In this document: positions 33,140 to 42,250 of the stretch, one piece after another
How positions within the stretch are numbered: position 1 is the stretch's first letter
How the letters are laid out: the number at the start of each line of letters is the position of its first letter
From: an uncultured Tenacibaculum sp.
Lineage (GTDB): Bacteria; Bacteroidota; Bacteroidia; Flavobacteriales; Flavobacteriaceae
Assembly: GCA_947493285.1 (NCBI GenBank)
Contig: CANLQH010000001.1
Coordinates: 496,001 to 560,000 of the forward strand
DNA: 64,000 nt
Direction: 5' to 3'
Notes under the pieces: generated by a model
What the model saw: the letters and a program-made list of their open reading frames with translations, nothing else
Told to the model about the DNA's origin: nothing
The model's database searches: none
Position numbers and translations under genes: made by a program

Positions 33140-36100
33140 CTAATTCCTAGTAATAGTTTTTAAATATGCCCCTGTATTACCATATAATGAAACCCCTTCT
33201 ATCGATATTTGAATTTTATCTGAATCATCTGAATTATAGAAAGAAAGTCTTGCTCTACCCTTTTCATCTGTTAATAACAAAGGGTTCCAATAAATTGTCG
33301 TTCTATAATCTAACTTACGATTCATAGGGTCTTTAACATTATATTTAGGTTGATAAAACTCTTTACCAATAGAAGTTCCTTTAATAAAATAACTTGGTAG
33401 CTTAATATTATCACTCGAAGCAAGGTTTGCAGTTTTGGTGTATAATAGAATCACTCCGTTTCCTCCATTAATACCATATATTGCTGCACTAGGACCTTTT
33501 AACACTTCAATCCTTTCTATATCTGAAACATTATAAGTAGATATTATATCTGGAGCTTTTGTGCTCCTTTTTTTCATACCCGTTGGTCCAAAATCATCCG
33601 TAGATGTTCTCCTATCATTATCAACTACTTTAGGAACAGGAACTCCATCAATTACAAATAATGGGGCACTACCTCCTCTTATTGATACATTACCATCACT
33701 AGAAGCATTAACTCCAACCATAGTATTTATCAACTGAAAAATATTATTCTCAGATCTATTTTCTAAATAAATTACATCATCAGGTTCAACACCATAATTA
33801 GAAGGTCTACCACTCTTCTTTTCTTTTAACTTTTTTATTTTACCACTAACCACAACTTCATCTAACAAAGTATCTCCATTTTTTAACTTAAAAATAGAGT
33901 CTAATTCATTTTTTACTACTGACTGTTTAATGAATTTTTTTTCTTCTATTGATAAACCTTTTTTTGGTGAATATTTAAACTTCGATTTTGGTGTAGCAAA
34001 ACTTTCACCCTGTGTATCCAAAATAACTTTAGACTCTATCAAATCCCCGTTAGAATTATAAACTTTAAATACTACTTCAATTAAACCATACTGCATAATA
34101 TCCTTTATTTTGAATTTCCCAAACTTATCTGAAAAACCAGGATACACCCATATCTTATCACGGGATTTTGCAATCATTTTAAATTTCTTATTTCTTAATG
34201 GTTTATTATAAACATCCATTAACATTCCTGAAATCTGAATCCCTTCTATAAACTTATATTTTATTATAGTATCATAATTTGATTTATAAATAGTGTCTAA
34301 ATTTAGTTTTCTCCAACCATTTGTTAGCATAACTAAATCTAGCCTTAACAATGTTGACTTTTCTTGATTTACGAATAAGGCTTCAGGCTCTTCAATATAA
34401 CCTCTTAAATCAGACTCTAACAAAAAGTTTGTTACAATATTTGAAGAAAATTTATTTTTAGAAAACTTATTTGCGTTAGTAACTGCAATTGACAGACTTG
34501 ACATTACAGGGTTACCGTTTAAATCAGTAACTTTAATACCTAAATCTATTTTACTTCTAGGTTTTAGATTTCTAGTTTTTAATTTAGTTTTAATTACTAT
34601 TTCTTGCTTATTATTAATAAAAACAATCCTCTCACTTCTTGGTATAAAATTTTCATCAAGAACTGTTAATGTCATAACACCGCTTGGTAGTTTGTTTTTT
34701 GGAACTTCAACCTCTACAGCTAGTTTTCCACCAAATTTATATTTACCTTGAAAACATTTTCTGTGATTCATCTGACCTACAACATAAAAAGGAGAACTTA
34801 ATAAATCTTTTGTAGCCTGAACTCTAAGTCTAACACTTTTTTCACTTAGATTATTAGCTAAAATTGAGTAACCTGATTTCACAATTTTAGGTAAACTATA
34901 CATTGTTCCATCTTCTAAAAACGCAGTATAATTAGATCCAAAAACTGGTTTTATTTTAAAATAGCCTACTCCTTTTTCAGTAGATACAATGTTCGCTACT
35001 TTTATACCCTCATCATTAACGACCTTACCTCTAACCTTTTTACCTTTACCATCAACACCTATAGCCTTAAAAGCAACTTTACATATTAGCCCATCAATTA
35101 TATCTCCTCCTTCAGGAAAAAACTGCAAATCTGTTTTAGAAAATTCTTTACTTACTTTATTATCTTTCTCTTCAGATATTTTATTATTAAATATTTTAAT
35201 GTTTTTTTTAAAGAAAAAATCGCTATCAAAGTTTTTCATCCAGTTAGTATAAGCTCTTAATTGATAAATTCCAGATTTAGCTTTCTTAGGTATAGAAATG
35301 GTACCTGCCACTCTACCATCTATTAATTCTACTTTTTGCAATAAAATAATTTTTCCTTCTTGATTAATTAAATCAACATTCATAACATTACTTGCAATTA
35401 AGTTTTGAGCATTCTCACTTAACATTGCATAGCCACTAAACCATAAATCATCTCCTATAAAATAGGTATCTCTATCTGTATGCAAATAAACCTTTTCAAT
35501 TGGTTTAACCTTATTAAATTCTTTTATCTTAGCCGTTAACTTACTTAAACAAGCATCCTTCATTAATTCTTTTTGACTAAAAGATATTTGATTTCTACTA
35601 TTAATAAAAATAGATTCAAAGGCATTATTTTTCTCAAATGACGCAATAACCTCGTCTTCTATTGGGGTTCTTTTTATTATTGGGTTCTCTTTCCAAAAAA
35701 AATGATTATAACCTATTTCATTTAGTTTTTCCCAATCACTTTTACTTCTTGCAAATTGATTTTTTATTCTATTTTTAGTTCTTTTTGAATAATGCTCATA
35801 AAAAATTAATCTTGATGCTGTTTGAGCATGAGTTTCTTTTACTTCTTTTTTATAAAAATCAAATTCTTGATTTATATTTATATAATCTATAACTAAACCT
35901 AATACGTCATTTTTTTTATATGATATTTCATAAGATAATTCATATCCTTTTTTTGTTGAATTCTTATCTGAAAAAGAAACTAAATTTAATTCATCATTAA
36001 TAACTCTTCCTTTTATTTTATATATCTCTTTTGTTTTTTCGTTTATATAAACTTCTGCATTAAAAATAGGCGCGTTTTTTATTGTTGGTTTAAATTTTAG

Positions 36101-36853
36101 AACAATTATATTACCCGTTTTATTTTTTATTGTTTCTCTTTTATACACTTCATAATATTCCTCAAATTGAGGGTGGAGTGGAAAGTAAATATCATCGGTA
36201 TCTGGCTGTAATGCTTTTGTTATCTTTGAAAATAATGTGAAATTTTTATTATTTATTTTATTCTCTTTTAAAGCGTACCTCCCTTCAATTATTTCCCAAT
36301 CAACTACACCATCTAATGTATATTTAGTGTCAAATATAATTTCAGATAACTCTGTATATTCTTCATCATTTTTAGATTTTTGCCTATAAAAAGCTTTTCC
36401 ATATTTATTTTCTTTTCCAGATTCCCTTAGTTTATTAATTGCTTTTTTAGCTAAACTAATTGCAAAAAAATCTTTTTTTCTTTTTTTGTTTTCTATAAAT
36501 ACTTCCTCTAAGATATTTGTTAATGGAGTAAGCTTAATTCTTAAATTCTCACTGCCTTTTTCTTCTGTTAAAGTTATTTTTTTCTTCTCAAAAGAAATAT
36601 GAGAAACAATTAATTTTACTGGTACCTTTTTAACTTTTAAAATAAACTCTCCCTCTTCATTAGTAGAGGTTCCAATTAAAGAAGTTTCTACATTTATACT
36701 ACAAAAAGATATAGGTTCACCTGTATTTGCATTAACAATTTTTCCTTTTAAAACAATCTCTCGTTGAGTATTTGCTATTGAAGCCCTATAACTTAGGACA
36801 CAAAATAGGATAACAATAAATTTTAAGTTCTTTTTCAAATTTCTCTTTAGCAT
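33140..36853 (-). CDS. Large secreted protein with carboxypeptidase-like, MG2-like and TonB-plug domains
   Basis: 1237 residues. Signal sequence about 1-28. A carboxypeptidase-regulatory-like domain lies at about 33-120, then a region of unknown fold (about 125-440). Macroglobulin MG2-like domains start at about 453 with KVYLHTDRDTYFIGDDLWFSGY. A further set of beta-sandwich repeats leads to a TonB-plug-like domain at about 1030-1140 (VSIRGGSAPLFVIDGVPVP, IERIEVLKGPSAAIYG, GVILLYT) and a short beta-sandwich end. No barrel follows the plug. Proteins of this build in Bacteroidota are probably outer-membrane associated; function unknown. It is flanked by direct repeats of the manA start, so it was inserted between queD and manA. 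Confidence 0.85.
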   Translation of the reverse strand: MLKRNLKKNLKFIVILFCVLSYRASIANTQREIVLKGKIVNANTGEPISFCSINVETSLIGTSTNEEGEFILKVKKVPVKLIVSHISFEKKKITLTEEKGSENLRIKLTPLTNILEEVFIENKKRKKDFFAISLAKKAINKLRESGKENKYGKAFYRQKSKNDEEYTELSEIIFDTKYTLDGVVDWEIIEGRYALKENKINNKNFTLFSKITKALQPDTDDIYFPLHPQFEEYYEVYKRETIKNKTGNIIVLKFKPTIKNAPIFNAEVYINEKTKEIYKIKGRVINDELNLVSFSDKNSTKKGYELSYEISYKKNDVLGLVIDYININQEFDFYKKEVKETHAQTASRLIFYEHYSKRTKNRIKNQFARSKSDWEKLNEIGYNHFFWKENPIIKRTPIEDEVIASFEKNNAFESIFINSRNQISFSQKELMKDACLSKLTAKIKEFNKVKPIEKVYLHTDRDTYFIGDDLWFSGYAMLSENAQNLIASNVMNVDLINQEGKIILLQKVELIDGRVAGTISIPKKAKSGIYQLRAYTNWMKNFDSDFFFKKNIKIFNNKISEEKDNKVSKEFSKTDLQFFPEGGDIIDGLICKVAFKAIGVDGKGKKVRGKVVNDEGIKVANIVSTEKGVGYFKIKPVFGSNYTAFLEDGTMYSLPKIVKSGYSILANNLSEKSVRLRVQATKDLLSSPFYVVGQMNHRKCFQGKYKFGGKLAVEVEVPKNKLPSGVMTLTVLDENFIPRSERIVFINNKQEIVIKTKLKTRNLKPRSKIDLGIKVTDLNGNPVMSSLSIAVTNANKFSKNKFSSNIVTNFLLESDLRGYIEEPEALFVNQEKSTLLRLDLVMLTNGWRKLNLDTIYKSNYDTIIKYKFIEGIQISGMLMDVYNKPLRNKKFKMIAKSRDKIWVYPGFSDKFGKFKIKDIMQYGLIEVVFKVYNSNGDLIESKVILDTQGESFATPKSKFKYSPKKGLSIEEKKFIKQSVVKNELDSIFKLKNGDTLLDEVVVSGKIKKLKEKKSGRPSNYGVEPDDVIYLENRSENNIFQLINTMVGVNASSDGNVSIRGGSAPLFVIDGVPVPKVVDNDRRTSTDDFGPTGMKKRSTKAPDIISTYNVSDIERIEVLKGPSAAIYGINGGNGVILLYTKTANLASSDNIKLPSYFIKGTSIGKEFYQPKYNVKDPMNRKLDYRTTIYWNPLLLTDEKGRARLSFYNSDDSDKIQISIEGVSLYGNTGAYLKTITRN

Positions 36854-36876
36854 CTTATTTTTTCATTTTTCATTTC

Positions 36877-36927
36877 CTATATTTTCTGTTTTAATATAGG
36901 ATCAAATCGTAATAGTTGGTTTATCAT
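36877..36927 (-). pseudogene. Truncated duplicate of the manA start
   Basis: Reads ATG then 15 more codons, MINQLLRFDPILKQKI, and TAG. It matches the first 17 residues of ManA apart from one Ile deletion and Thr to Asp, and the stop replaces the Trp codon of the WGG block. It begins 3 bases after the queD stop. Homology ends just past the TAG. It is best read as the left-over start of the ancestral manA. Confidence 0.9.
36879..36927. repeat. Direct repeat, copy 2 (manA stub after queD)
   Basis: Second copy of the repeat at 33087-33138, same orientation, about 3.8 kb apart. Together they bracket the 1237-residue gene. Confidence 0.92.
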
Positions 36928-36930
36928 AAA

Positions 36931-37344
36931 TTAATTTCCACTGTAAGTTACGTAGTTTCTTGGCGTTTCGTATAACGTAATTTGTAAGTCGTATTTTTCT
37001 TGAATCTTTACACGCAGTTTATTATAAATTACTACAGCTATATTTTCTACAGTAGGATTTTGTTCTTTAAACTCTTCTACTTCAATATTCAAGTTTTTAT
37101 GATCTAATTTATCCTCAACTTCAACTTTTATTAAATCTTTTAATTTCCCTAAATCATACACATAACCTGTTTCTTTATCAATTTCACCTGTTAAGGAAAC
37201 AATTAATTCGTAATTATGACCATGATAATTAGGATTGTTACACTTACCAAAAACCTCATAATTTTCTTCATCATTCCACTTTGGATTGAACAATCTATGA
37301 GCCGCATTAAAATGTGCTTTTCTATGTACAGTTACTTTAGGCAT
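36931..37344 (-). CDS. queD: 6-carboxy/6-pyruvoyl-tetrahydropterin synthase family protein
   Basis: 137 residues. Zinc histidines in KAHFNAAH and YHGHNY, with the catalytic Cys in FGKCNNPNYHGHNY and the acid pair near DKLDHKNLN and LYETPRNYV. The family makes 6-carboxytetrahydropterin for queuosine or 6-pyruvoyl-tetrahydropterin. Other queuosine genes are not in the window, so the exact product is left open. It overlaps idi by 8 bases. The manA stub begins 3 bases after its stop. Confidence 0.85.
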   Translation of the reverse strand: MPKVTVHRKAHFNAAHRLFNPKWNDEENYEVFGKCNNPNYHGHNYELIVSLTGEIDKETGYVYDLGKLKDLIKVEVEDKLDHKNLNIEVEEFKEQNPTVENIAVVIYNKLRVKIQEKYDLQITLYETPRNYVTYSGN

Positions 37345-37855
37345 TTTTTAGTTTGTCGTAAGATTCTTTAAATATAATTTTAAACCACTCCGTATAAGTT
37401 TCAGGTCGATTTTCTATATCATTTTTTACATCTTCTAAAGACATCCATTTATAAGATTCAACTTCATCTCTATTGATATTAGGTTCGTCGTTAAACTCAC
37501 CTATCATTACATGGTCTAGTTCATGTTCGGTTAAACCATTATCAAAAGGCGCTTTGTAAATAAATGAAAAAACTTCTTCTAATTCACAAGTAAAACCCAT
37601 TTCTTCTTGAAGTCTTCTTTTACCTGCCTCTAAATTAGTTTCACCATCACGCTGATGAGAACAACAAGTATTTGTCCATAATAACGGAGAATGGTATTTC
37701 TCAGCTGCACGTTGCTGCAACATTAACTCCCCTTTCTTATTGAAAACAAAAACTGAAAAAGCTCTGTGTAACAATGCTTTTTTATGCGCTTCTATTTTCT
37801 CCATCAACCCAATAGGATTGTCTAGTTCATCTACTAAAATTACTTGTTCTATCAT
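37337..37855 (-). CDS. idi: Isopentenyl-diphosphate delta-isomerase, type 1
   Basis: 172 residues, Nudix-fold type 1 enzyme, interconverting IPP and DMAPP for isoprenoids, including the menaquinone tail. Signatures: HRAFSVFVFNKKGELMLQQRA, the catalytic Cys in WTNTCCSHQRDGE, and the Nudix-like AGKRRLQEEMGF. Later EHELDHVMIGEF carries metal-site residues. It overlaps queD by 8 bases and is preceded by a consensus promoter (37875-37902). Confidence 0.94.
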   Translation of the reverse strand: MIEQVILVDELDNPIGLMEKIEAHKKALLHRAFSVFVFNKKGELMLQQRAAEKYHSPLLWTNTCCSHQRDGETNLEAGKRRLQEEMGFTCELEEVFSFIYKAPFDNGLTEHELDHVMIGEFNDEPNINRDEVESYKWMSLEDVKNDIENRPETYTEWFKIIFKESYDKLKNA

Positions 37856-37874
37856 CCTTAAAATATACGAAAAG

Positions 37875-37902
37875 CAAACTTACAAAAATGATACCAGTTC
37901 AA
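37875..37902 (-). promoter_or_regulatory. idi-queD promoter
   Basis: Minus strand TTG (37902-37900), 17-base spacer, TAAGTTTG (37882-37875), 19 bases before the idi ATG. It sits back to back with the prfC promoter. Confidence 0.75.
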
Positions 37903-37913
37903 CAATTAAACCT

Positions 37914-37944
37914 TTGAATCATTAAGCTTTAAAACGTATCTTTG
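37914..37944 (+). promoter_or_regulatory. prfC promoter
   Basis: TTG at 37914-37916, 20-base spacer, TATCTTTG at 37937-37944, 18 bases before the ATG at 37963. Confidence 0.78.
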
Positions 37945-37962
37945 CAACCTTAAAATTTATAG

Positions 37963-39552
37963 ATGAGTTTTTTAGAAGAAATACAGAAAAGACGTACATT
38001 CGGAATTATTTCGCACCCCGATGCTGGTAAAACTACTTTAACAGAGAAATTGTTATTATTTGGAGGAGCTATTCAAGAAGCTGGAGCCGTTAAAAATAAC
38101 AAGATTAAAAAAGGAGCAACTTCCGATTTTATGGAAATTGAGCGTCAAAGAGGAATCTCTGTTGCTACTTCTGTATTAGCTTTTATTTACAAAGACAAAA
38201 AAATTAATATTCTTGATACTCCTGGGCATAAGGATTTTGCTGAAGATACTTTTAGAACCTTAACCGCTGTAGATAGTGTTATTGTTGTAATTGATGTCGC
38301 AAAAGGTGTTGAGCCACAAACTGAAAAGTTAGTAGAAGTTTGTCGTATGCGTAAAATACCAATGCTGGTATTTATTAATAAATTAGACCGTGAAGGTAAA
38401 GATGCATTCGATTTATTAGATGAAGTTGAACAAAAGCTAGGTTTAAAAGTTACCCCAATGAGTTTTCCTATTGGAATGGGATATGACTTTAAAGGAATTT
38501 ACAATATTTGGGAAAAGAAATTAAACCTTTTTTCAGGTGAAAATAAAACAAGTATTTCTGAAGGTGTTCAGTTTGACGATCTTTCAAATCCTGAATTAGA
38601 TAACGTTATTGGTGAAGATGCAGCTAATACTTTACGTGAGGAAACAGAATTAGTTTATGAGGTGTATCCAGAGTTTGATCAAGAAGAATATTTAGCTGGT
38701 GATTTACAACCTGTTTTCTTTGGTTCTGCTTTAAATAATTTTGGAGTTAAAGAATTGCTTGATGCTTTTATTGAAATAGCTCCACAACCACAGCCTAAAA
38801 AGGCAGAAGAACGTTTGGTTGATTCTAAAGAAGAAAAACTTACTGGATTTGTTTTTAAGATTCATGCAAATATGGATCCTAAACATCGTGATCGTCTAGC
38901 ATTCGTTAAAATTGTTTCTGGTACTTTTAAAAGAAACGCTCCTTACCTACACGTTCGTAACGGTAAGAAAGTAAAATTCTCAAGCCCGAATGCCTTTTTT
39001 GCTGAAAAGAAACAAATTGTAGATGAATCATATCCAGGTGATATTGTTGGTTTACACGATACAGGAAACTTTAAAATTGGTGATACACTTACCGAAGGTG
39101 AAAAATTAAACTTTAAAGGAATTCCTAGTTTTTCCCCAGAGCACTTCCGTTATGTAAATAATGCAGACCCAATGAAATCTAAGCAACTATACAAAGGTTT
39201 AGATCAATTAATGGATGAAGGTGTTGCTCAGTTGTTTACTATGGAAATGAATGGGCGTAGAATTGTTGGTACCGTTGGAGCTTTACAATATGAAGTTATT
39301 CAATATCGACTAGAACATGAATACGGTGCAAAATGTACATACGAGAATATTGCAGTACATAAAGCTTGTTGGGTACAACCAGAAGATCCAAAAAACGAAG
39401 AATTTAAAGAGTTCAAACGTGTAAAGCAACGTTATTTAGCTAAAGACAAGGAAAGTAAATTAGTATTCTTAGCTGATTCTGCTTTTACCATTCAAATGAC
39501 GCAAAGTAAATACCCAACAGTTAAATTACATTTCACAAGTGAATTTGAATAA
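37963..39552 (+). CDS. prfC: Peptide chain release factor 3
   Basis: 529 residues, translational GTPase that recycles RF1/RF2 from the ribosome. P-loop in ISHPDAGKTTLTEKL, switch I region with RQRGISVATSV, DTPGHKDFAEDTFRTL (G3), FINKLDREGKD (G4). Domain II begins after about residue 285 and a C-terminal domain contains QYRLEHEYGAKCTYE. The length is typical. The gene overlaps the next reading frame by 14 bases. Confidence 0.95.
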   Translation: MSFLEEIQKRRTFGIISHPDAGKTTLTEKLLLFGGAIQEAGAVKNNKIKKGATSDFMEIERQRGISVATSVLAFIYKDKKINILDTPGHKDFAEDTFRTLTAVDSVIVVIDVAKGVEPQTEKLVEVCRMRKIPMLVFINKLDREGKDAFDLLDEVEQKLGLKVTPMSFPIGMGYDFKGIYNIWEKKLNLFSGENKTSISEGVQFDDLSNPELDNVIGEDAANTLREETELVYEVYPEFDQEEYLAGDLQPVFFGSALNNFGVKELLDAFIEIAPQPQPKKAEERLVDSKEEKLTGFVFKIHANMDPKHRDRLAFVKIVSGTFKRNAPYLHVRNGKKVKFSSPNAFFAEKKQIVDESYPGDIVGLHDTGNFKIGDTLTEGEKLNFKGIPSFSPEHFRYVNNADPMKSKQLYKGLDQLMDEGVAQLFTMEMNGRRIVGTVGALQYEVIQYRLEHEYGAKCTYENIAVHKACWVQPEDPKNEEFKEFKRVKQRYLAKDKESKLVFLADSAFTIQMTQSKYPTVKLHFTSEFE

Positions 39553-41098
39553 GCACTTTATACTAACGACTATACTAATTCTTTCTTCTTTGTTATCGCA
39601 AAGTCAAGAAGATTTATCAACTTTAAAAGGAAAAGAATTACACAACAAAGTTCGATTGAATTTTATTCCTGTTGAAATGCCTTCGGATAGATTCCTAGAA
39701 TTAAAACCAACAATGGGTTTAACTGGATTACATTATCAAATTCCTATTAACGATTGGCTATATGGTGGTGCAGGTTTTCATTTTGCTGTAACTGGCGATC
39801 AAGGTGGTTTATTTACACTTGGAGCCGAATTAGGTATCAATAAACAGTTATATAAAAATTTATATTTAGACGCGAACTTCCATTTTGGAGGCGGTGGTGG
39901 ATATCGTAAATATATTAACGACGGAGGATTTATCAATCCAAATATCGGTTTGCAATACAAGAAGAATAATTATTCTTTTGGAGTTCAATACAGTCATGTA
40001 AACTTTCTTTCTGGAGAAATAAAAAGCAACTCCGTTTCATTCTTTGTAGAAATACCTAGTATTTTACGTTTCACTGATTACGATAAAGCACATCAAGAAT
40101 TTGTTGCTAACAATATTTCTCCTGATAGTTTTTGGAGTAAACCTATTGTAAAAAATGCACAACAAGTCCGTTTTGATTTCTTTAAACCTATCGGAAAATC
40201 AAAAAAAGATAACGGTTCTCCATTAACAGAAACTTTATACGTAATTGGATTTGAATATCAGAAATACTTAAACAACAATACTTTTTTGTTTGCTCACACT
40301 GATGCTATTTATAAAGGGTTACGTGCTGGTTTCATGGATTTATTTGTTGGTGTAGGATATATTCCCTTTCAATCCAAATACATCAATATATTTGGAAAGT
40401 TAGGAATTGGTGCTGCTGGTGGACGAATAGCTCCTGAAGGCGGACTTACCATTTACCCTTCTGCTGGAATTGATTTAAAATTATCAAATAAATTAGCCTT
40501 GAGTGGACATGGTGGTTATTACAAAGCTATTGATGGTGACTTTGAAGCTTATACTGTAGGATTTGGTTTAAAATACTTTGGTTTAAACGGCGGGACTTCT
40601 TCTAAAGAAAAAAAGTATACTAATTTCTACACACAAGGAATTCGTATTGAAATTCAAAATCAATCTTATTTTGATGTCGCGAAATTTGATCCACCAACTA
40701 CTAGATACACAACTGATTTACAATTAATCGGATTAAAAGCAAACTATGATCTTAACAAATGGCTATATATAGCTGGTGAAGCTGGTTTTGCTTATGATGG
40801 CGGCTCAGGTGGATATGCTCATGGATTAGTTGGTGGAGGAATGTATTCTCCTAGATTTTTAAACAACAAGGTTAGAGGGTTTCTTGAATTCATGGCTGGT
40901 GCTGGTGGAGGTGCTGGTGTAGATACAGACGAAGGAATTATTGTTCGCCCAATATTAGGGTTGAATTATGATATAACTAATAGTCTATCAATCATAGCCT
41001 CAGGAGGTAGATATTATTCTCCTTTTGGCAATGTAAACTCAAATAATATTAACATAGGTTTAAGTTTTAACCTTTCAACTTTATCAGTAAAGAATTAA
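39539..41098 (+). CDS. Secreted outer-membrane beta-barrel-like protein, three internal repeats
   Basis: 519 residues. Signal peptide of about 22 residues ends LLSQSQ. The rest is Gly/aromatic-rich with alternating strands, in three similar segments of about 160 residues (near 36-175, 205-350, 365-515), each of the type LYxxGxxGFAxxG...GGxGxG. Each could be a small barrel or one part of a large one. No family recognised. The start is GTG at 39539, inside the end of prfC; a TTG two codons later is the alternative and no ATG lies near. Overlap with prfC suggests coupled translation, unusual for unrelated functions. Confidence 0.75.
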   Translation: MNLNKHFILTTILILSSLLSQSQEDLSTLKGKELHNKVRLNFIPVEMPSDRFLELKPTMGLTGLHYQIPINDWLYGGAGFHFAVTGDQGGLFTLGAELGINKQLYKNLYLDANFHFGGGGGYRKYINDGGFINPNIGLQYKKNNYSFGVQYSHVNFLSGEIKSNSVSFFVEIPSILRFTDYDKAHQEFVANNISPDSFWSKPIVKNAQQVRFDFFKPIGKSKKDNGSPLTETLYVIGFEYQKYLNNNTFLFAHTDAIYKGLRAGFMDLFVGVGYIPFQSKYINIFGKLGIGAAGGRIAPEGGLTIYPSAGIDLKLSNKLALSGHGGYYKAIDGDFEAYTVGFGLKYFGLNGGTSSKEKKYTNFYTQGIRIEIQNQSYFDVAKFDPPTTRYTTDLQLIGLKANYDLNKWLYIAGEAGFAYDGGSGGYAHGLVGGGMYSPRFLNNKVRGFLEFMAGAGGGAGVDTDEGIIVRPILGLNYDITNSLSIIASGGRYYSPFGNVNSNNINIGLSFNLSTLSVKN

Positions 41099-41150
41099 TT
41101 TTGCCTTTTTAAAAAGGTATTTTCAATATAAATAAGATAATCTAATAAAA

Positions 41151-42080
41151 ATGAATAACGGAATTTACGCAAAGTTCACAACACCAAAAGGTGATATTTT
41201 AGTGAATTTAGAACACGAAAAAACACCTGGAACTGTTGGTAACTTTGTTGCTTTAGCAGAAGGTAATTTAGAAAATGATGCTAAACCACAAGGAACACCT
41301 TATTATAATGGGTTAAAATTCCACCGTGTAATTGCAGATTTTATGGTTCAAGGTGGATGCCCACAAGGAACAGGAACTGGTAACCCAGGATATAAATTTG
41401 ATGATGAAATTCATGCAGACTTAAAGCACGATGCTCCAGGTAAATTATCTATGGCAAATGCAGGTCCAGGAACTAACGGATCTCAATTTTTCATTACACA
41501 TGTTGCTACTCCATGGTTAGACGGTAAACACACTGTTTTTGGTAGTGTTGTTGAAGGACAAGATGTTGTGGATGCTATTGAACAAAATGACACTATGGAT
41601 GTAGAGATTATCCGTGTTGGTGCTGATGCTGAAGCTTTCAATGCTGTTGAAGCTTTTAGAACTTTTGAAGGAGCCCGTGAAAAACGTGAAGCTGAACAAT
41701 TAGCAAAACAAAAAGAATTATTAGATTCTGTTGCCGCTGGTTACGACGAAACTCCATCAGGATTACGTTATAAAATCTTACAAAACGGAGATGGAAAACA
41801 AGCTACTAAAGGGGCAATGGTTTCTGTACATTATAAAGGACAATTATTAGACGGTACCGTATTCGATTCTTCTTACAAAAGAAAACAACCAATTGATTTT
41901 GCTATTGGTGTTGGTCAAGTAATTGCTGGTTGGGATGAAGGAATTCAATTATTAAAAGTAGGTGATAAAGCTCGTTTAGTAATCCCTTCTCATTTAGCAT
42001 ATGGTTCAGCTGGTGCTGGAGGAGTTATTCCACCAGACGCTACATTAATTTTCGATGTTGAATTGATGAATGTAAAATAA
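41151..42080 (+). CDS. Dual-family peptidyl-prolyl isomerase (cyclophilin-FKBP fusion)
   Basis: 309 residues with no signal peptide. Residues about 5-165 are a cyclophilin domain (FHRVIADFMVQGGCPQGTGTGNPGY, catalytic Arg in HRVI; GTNGSQFFIT; LDGKHTVFG). Residues about 205-309 are an FKBP domain (VSVHYKGQLLDGTVFDSSY, VIAGWDEGIQLL, HLAYGSAGAGGVIPPDATLIF). Both halves retain typical active-site residues. Such CFBP fusions have been described from flavobacteria and, in the reverse order, from Toxoplasma. Probable cytosolic folding catalyst. Own terminator at 42101-42128. Confidence 0.93.
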   Translation: MNNGIYAKFTTPKGDILVNLEHEKTPGTVGNFVALAEGNLENDAKPQGTPYYNGLKFHRVIADFMVQGGCPQGTGTGNPGYKFDDEIHADLKHDAPGKLSMANAGPGTNGSQFFITHVATPWLDGKHTVFGSVVEGQDVVDAIEQNDTMDVEIIRVGADAEAFNAVEAFRTFEGAREKREAEQLAKQKELLDSVAAGYDETPSGLRYKILQNGDGKQATKGAMVSVHYKGQLLDGTVFDSSYKRKQPIDFAIGVGQVIAGWDEGIQLLKVGDKARLVIPSHLAYGSAGAGGVIPPDATLIFDVELMNVK

Positions 42081-42100
42081 TCATAAAACAAACTCACTAA

Positions 42101-42130
42101 AAACTCTCCATTAACATGGAGAGTTTTTTA
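42101..42130 (+). terminator. Terminator of the cyclophilin-FKBP gene
   Basis: Arms AAAACTCTCCAT / ATGGAGAGTTTT with a 4-base loop and a T run, 20 bases after the stop. Confidence 0.9.
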
Positions 42131-42250
42131 TTTACTATAACTTAACTACGTTAACCTTTATTATACATTTAATTAAAACACATATCATTTTCTCATAAAA
42201 TAAACTTTACACTTTTTTTTCATTTTTACTAAATAAAACATAGTAATAAA

